64,000 nt of DNA from Xanthobacteraceae bacterium (lineage in GTDB: Bacteria; Pseudomonadota; Alphaproteobacteria; Rhizobiales; Xanthobacteraceae): the NCBI GenBank assembly GCA_022844485.1, contig JALHLQ010000015.1:1-64000 (forward strand). Direction: 5' to 3'. How positions within the stretch are numbered: position 1 is the stretch's first letter; the number at the start of each line of letters is the position of its first letter. The position numbers were made by a program, and so were the translations under genes. Shown one piece after another: positions 59,234 through 64,000 of the stretch. The notes below the pieces were generated by a model, which ran no database searches, was not told where the DNA came from, and worked only from the letters and a program-made list of their open reading frames with translations.

Positions 59234-60127
59234 TCAGTCTTCATACATGGCGGCCTTGCGGCGATGCTTGGCGCTCTCGTCCTCGACATAGGCGAGGTCC
59301 TGGTCAAAGACGATGCGGTCTTCGCCGGCGAGCGCGACGAAGCGCTTGCCGCGTGCGCGGCCGATCAGCGTCAGCCCCGCCTTGCGCGCGAGCTCGACGC
59401 CCCAGGCGGTGAAGCCGGAGCGCGACACGAGAATGGGAATGCCCATGCGCACGGTCTTGATGACCATCTCGGAGGTGAGGCGGCCGGTCGTGTAGAAGAT
59501 CTTGTCGTCCGGCGAGACGCGCTCCTGGAACATCCAGCCGGCGATCTTGTCGACGGCGTTATGGCGGCCGACGTCCTCCATATAGACGAGCGGGCGGTTT
59601 TCCTGCGCCAGCACGCAGCCGTGGATGGCGCCGGCGTCGAGATAGAGCGAGGGCGTGGTGTTGATCTTCTGGGTGAGCGCGTAGAGCCAGGACGTGCGCA
59701 GCTCCGCCTTCGGCAGCTTCGCATTCTCGACCACCTCCATGAGGTCGCCGAACACGGTGCCCTGCGCGCAGCCGGATGTTTGCACCTTCTTTTTGAGCTT
59801 CTGCTCGTAATCGGTCGCGCGCGCCGTGCGCACGACCACGACCGCAAGGTCCTCGTCATAGTCGATGCCGGTGACGACGTCGTCGGCGCGCAGCATGTTC
59901 TGATTGAGCAGGTAGCCGAGCGCGAGGAATTCGGGGTAGTCGCCGATCGTCATGGCGGTCACGATCTCCTGCGCATTGAGGAAGATCGTAAGCGCCCGCT
60001 CCACCGTCACCGCGGTCGTGATCGGCGCGCCGGTGTGGTCGATTCCCTGCACGCGCTCGGTCAGCCGGGGGTCGGCGGGGTCGGGGCGGATCAGGTAGTC
60101 ATCGAGCGGGTTGTTCGGGTCGCGCAT
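59234..60127 (-). CDS. fdhD: Formate dehydrogenase accessory sulfurtransferase FdhD
   Basis: FdhD-family fold; TSGCAQGTVFGD; GRHNAVDKIAGW; SEMVIKTVRMGIPILVSRSGFTAWGVELA. Confidence 0.9.
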   Translation of the reverse strand: MRDPNNPLDDYLIRPDPADPRLTERVQGIDHTGAPITTAVTVERALTIFLNAQEIVTAMTIGDYPEFLALGYLLNQNMLRADDVVTGIDYDEDLAVVVVRTARATDYEQKLKKKVQTSGCAQGTVFGDLMEVVENAKLPKAELRTSWLYALTQKINTTPSLYLDAGAIHGCVLAQENRPLVYMEDVGRHNAVDKIAGWMFQERVSPDDKIFYTTGRLTSEMVIKTVRMGIPILVSRSGFTAWGVELARKAGLTLIGRARGKRFVALAGEDRIVFDQDLAYVEDESAKHRRKAAMYED

Positions 60128-60185
60128 GGCGCGAATATACGGGCTCGCGTCGGGGGCCGCTATGGACAGGATGCCCCGTTTCGGC

Positions 60186-60368
60186 TCAGGCCGGGCGTCC
60201 GATTAGGGTTTCAAGCTCCGGCGTGTCGTCCTGCCCATGCTTTTCGCGCCATTTGGGGCCGGGGCCGCGCATGTAGTGCAACTCGGGCCGGTATGGATCG
60301 AAGATGGGCCGGATCGCGCGGTGGAATGCGCGGAGCAGGTGTCTCCGGGCGATGCTGTGAATGATCAT
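60186..60368 (-). CDS. Small hypothetical protein
   Basis: MIIHSIARRHLLRAFHRAIRPIFDPYRPELHYMRGPGPKWREKHG; about 60 aa next to fdhD. Confidence 0.45.
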   Translation of the reverse strand: MIIHSIARRHLLRAFHRAIRPIFDPYRPELHYMRGPGPKWREKHGQDDTPELETLIGRPA

Positions 60369-60681
60369 GACCAATTCTCTGCGCCGATTCCAAGGCTTAC
60401 TGTTTGGTCGCGGGCGCGCCGTGCCCGGTTCATCGCAATGTCCCACAGGACGCGTTAAAGAGAAGTGTCGCCGATCACAGATGCATCATTCTGAAGCGCT
60501 GTTTCTCATTCATTCACCGTAATGCTTTCACCTTATCTCTGCTCGCAGGACGCGGACGGCCGGCAGGGGCCGGCTCGGGGTGAAGGGCTATTTCCGTGGG
60601 AAAGAGCCCTGCAGGACGAAGAAAGACGAACTGTGAGCCAGACGCGATTTCCCTGCCTACGGCGGGAGGGTAGAAGCTCTC

Positions 60682-61896
60682 ATGAGCGTCATCATCGTCG
60701 GAGCAGGGCAGGCCGGTTTTCAGGCTGCGGCCTCGCTGCGGAGCGAGGGCTTTGACGGAGCCATCACGCTGATCGGCGACGAGCCGCACGCTCCCTACCA
60801 GCGGCCGCCGCTGTCGAAGGCCTATCTCCTCGGCAAGCAGGATGCGAGTGGGCTGCTGCTGCGGCCCGTCTCGTTCTATCCCGAGCACCGCATCGAGACG
60901 CTGTTCAGCGAGCGGGTCATCGCCATCCACCGACAGGCAAGGCGCGTGACGCTTGCCTCGGGCCGGCAGCTCGATTACGGGCATCTCGTGCTCGCGACCG
61001 GCGCGCGCGTGCGCAAGCTCGAGGTCGAGGGTGCAAGCCTTGCCGGCGTCGTTTACCTGCGCACGCGCGACGACAGCGACGCGCTGCGCGCCGCTATCGG
61101 GGTGGCGAAACGCGTGCTCGTCATCGGCGGCGGCTATGTCGGGCTCGAGATTGCCGCGGCGGCGCGCCTGTCGGGCAGCGCCGTGACCGTGCTCGAGGCC
61201 GCGCCGCGCGTCATGGCGCGCGCCTGCGCGCCCGCGATGTCGGACTTCTTCGCCGAACTGCATCGTTCGCACGGGGTGGAGGTTTTGCCGGACACCGGCG
61301 TAGCGAAAATCGAGGGGACCGGCGGATGCGCGAGCGCCGTCATTGCGAGCGATGGCCGGCGATTTCCCGCCGACCTCGTCGTGGTCGGCATCGGTATCGT
61401 TCCGAATGTCGAACTGGCGCGAGCCTGCGGGCTCGCCGTCGGCAATGGCGTCACGGTCGACGGGCACCTTCGCGCATCCGATCCCGCGATCTTCGCTATC
61501 GGAGATTGCTGCGAATTTCCGAGCGCGCAGACCGGTACGCGCGTGCGGCTCGAATCCGTGCAGAACGCGGTCGATCAGGGGCGGGCGGTGGCGGCCGCCA
61601 TCGTTGGCCGTGCGAGGCCCTACGATGCGGTGCCGTGGTTCTGGACCGATCAGTACGATGCGAAGGTGCAGATCGCCGGCCTGTCGAACGGCTTCGACCG
61701 CACGGTCCTGCGGGGCGAGCCGAAGGCGCTTCGCTTCTCGCTCTTCTATTTCCGTTCGGGCCGGCTGATCGCGGTCGACTCCGTCAATCGCGGCGCGGAT
61801 TACATGGCCGTGCGCAAGATTCTCGGTTCGGGACGCAACGTGACAGCCGACGAAATCGCCGACGAGAGCGTGGATCTAAAGACGCTATTGGTCTGA
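60682..61896 (+). CDS. FAD-dependent ferredoxin reductase-like oxidoreductase
   Basis: VIIVGAGQAGFQAAASLRSEGFDGAITLIGDEPHAPYQRPPLSKAYL; second Rossmann VLVIGGGYVGLEIA. Confidence 0.93.
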   Translation: MSVIIVGAGQAGFQAAASLRSEGFDGAITLIGDEPHAPYQRPPLSKAYLLGKQDASGLLLRPVSFYPEHRIETLFSERVIAIHRQARRVTLASGRQLDYGHLVLATGARVRKLEVEGASLAGVVYLRTRDDSDALRAAIGVAKRVLVIGGGYVGLEIAAAARLSGSAVTVLEAAPRVMARACAPAMSDFFAELHRSHGVEVLPDTGVAKIEGTGGCASAVIASDGRRFPADLVVVGIGIVPNVELARACGLAVGNGVTVDGHLRASDPAIFAIGDCCEFPSAQTGTRVRLESVQNAVDQGRAVAAAIVGRARPYDAVPWFWTDQYDAKVQIAGLSNGFDRTVLRGEPKALRFSLFYFRSGRLIAVDSVNRGADYMAVRKILGSGRNVTADEIADESVDLKTLLV

Positions 61897-61915
61897 TTCT
61901 AACGTTCGCATCCCG
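61890..61915. repeat. Partial second copy of the 58413 palindromic repeat (left arm plus start of loop)
   Basis: GGTCTGATTCTAACGTTCGCATCCCG matches 58418-58443 at 24/26 positions. Confidence 0.88.
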
Positions 61916-61916
61916 C

Positions 61917-62396
61917 TCATCCGCACCGCGACAATCGAGGAGCGCCGGCGTCGGTCATCGCCTCGCCATGCACCAGGCGCGCAATGCCGGCCCATGAGGC
62001 GCCCGCCTCGCACATGGGGCAGGGGCGGAAGGTGGAGTAAAGGGTTGCGCCGGAGAGCCCTTTCGGGCCCGTGCGACGGGCCGCGTCGCGGATCGCTTCC
62101 ATCTCGGCATGCGCCGTGGGATCGCTTGCCGCGACGACGCGGCTTGGCCCCTCGCCAATGATGCGCCCGTCCTTCACGACCACGGCGCCGAAGCCTTGGT
62201 CCCCGGCCAGCTCCGCAACCGCTTTCAGGGCGAAGGCGCGTCGCATGAAACCGCGCGGCGTCGCCTCCAAGGGCTGCTCGATCGGAGCGGGCTGTTGGGT
62301 GCTCGCGGTCGCAGGCGATGCGGCAGCCGCTGCCATCCCCATTCCGAGCGCGCGGCGCGTGATCCCGCTCGAGCGCATATGTCCTGACATCGGCAT
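61917..62396 (-). CDS. Nucleoside/cytidine deaminase-fold protein with Tat-like leader, C-terminus short
   Basis: [11 protein letters not shown]...PCPMCEAG zinc motif; [22 protein letters not shown] leader. Confidence 0.8.
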   Translation of the reverse strand: MPMSGHMRSSGITRRALGMGMAAAAASPATASTQQPAPIEQPLEATPRGFMRRAFALKAVAELAGDQGFGAVVVKDGRIIGEGPSRVVAASDPTAHAEMEAIRDAARRTGPKGLSGATLYSTFRPCPMCEAGASWAGIARLVHGEAMTDAGAPRLSRCG

Positions 62397-62479
62397 GCTC
62401 CGGCGTTTCTGCTTGCTCGCTGTCAGCCGCGCCGCTATCTAGACGCCAACTCCACCAACACCACAGAACGGCACGCGGC

Positions 62480-64000
<1,521 letters not shown>

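Overview
GC-rich chromosomal window; gene content suggests an alphaproteobacterium of the Hyphomicrobiales (Bradyrhizobium/Xanthobacteraceae-like), which is inference only. It is densely coding and holds several catabolic and transport operons. In order: DAG-kinase-like, lytic transglycosylase, GNAT and nitrilase genes; a SIMPL gene with an apparent frameshift; a CAT-anticodon tRNA; a liv-type ABC operon whose last ATPase has an in-frame TAG at the Walker B catalytic Glu codon; an IorAB-like molybdoenzyme; an exonuclease / CNB-CBS-nucleotidyltransferase / acetate-symporter block; a 4-oxalomesaconate/PDC lower-pathway operon (galD-galB-ligK-dehydrogenase-ligI-Bug); and a convergent nine-gene liv + DHDPS-like + IclR + hydantoinase A/B array. 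After these come an H-NS-like gene with an AT-rich upstream region, an effector-less LysR, a Crp/Fnr regulator, a patatin and sugar-nucleotide genes. The right-hand third is a large respiratory formate dehydrogenase (FDH) locus: WD40-cytochrome c, polyferredoxin, a degenerate biotin/lipoate-ligase-like protein, DUF6505/DUF6352/DUF3305/DUF3306-like proteins, an HTH-TorD fusion, a Tat peptide, fdhABC, mobB, moeA, mobA and fdhD. The best candidate for an undescribed system is the YdaS/Cro-like HTH fused to a TorD chaperone, encoded just upstream of fdhA. Its promoter region holds a perfect 7-bp dyad (CTCATAG-N7-CTATGAG) overlapping a plausible -10, which suggests a chaperone-repressor sensing FDH maturation. 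A CTAG-bounded composite palindromic repeat with a dispersed partial copy 3.4 kb away is the other notable non-coding signal. Family names come from motif recognition of the translations; no database search was run.
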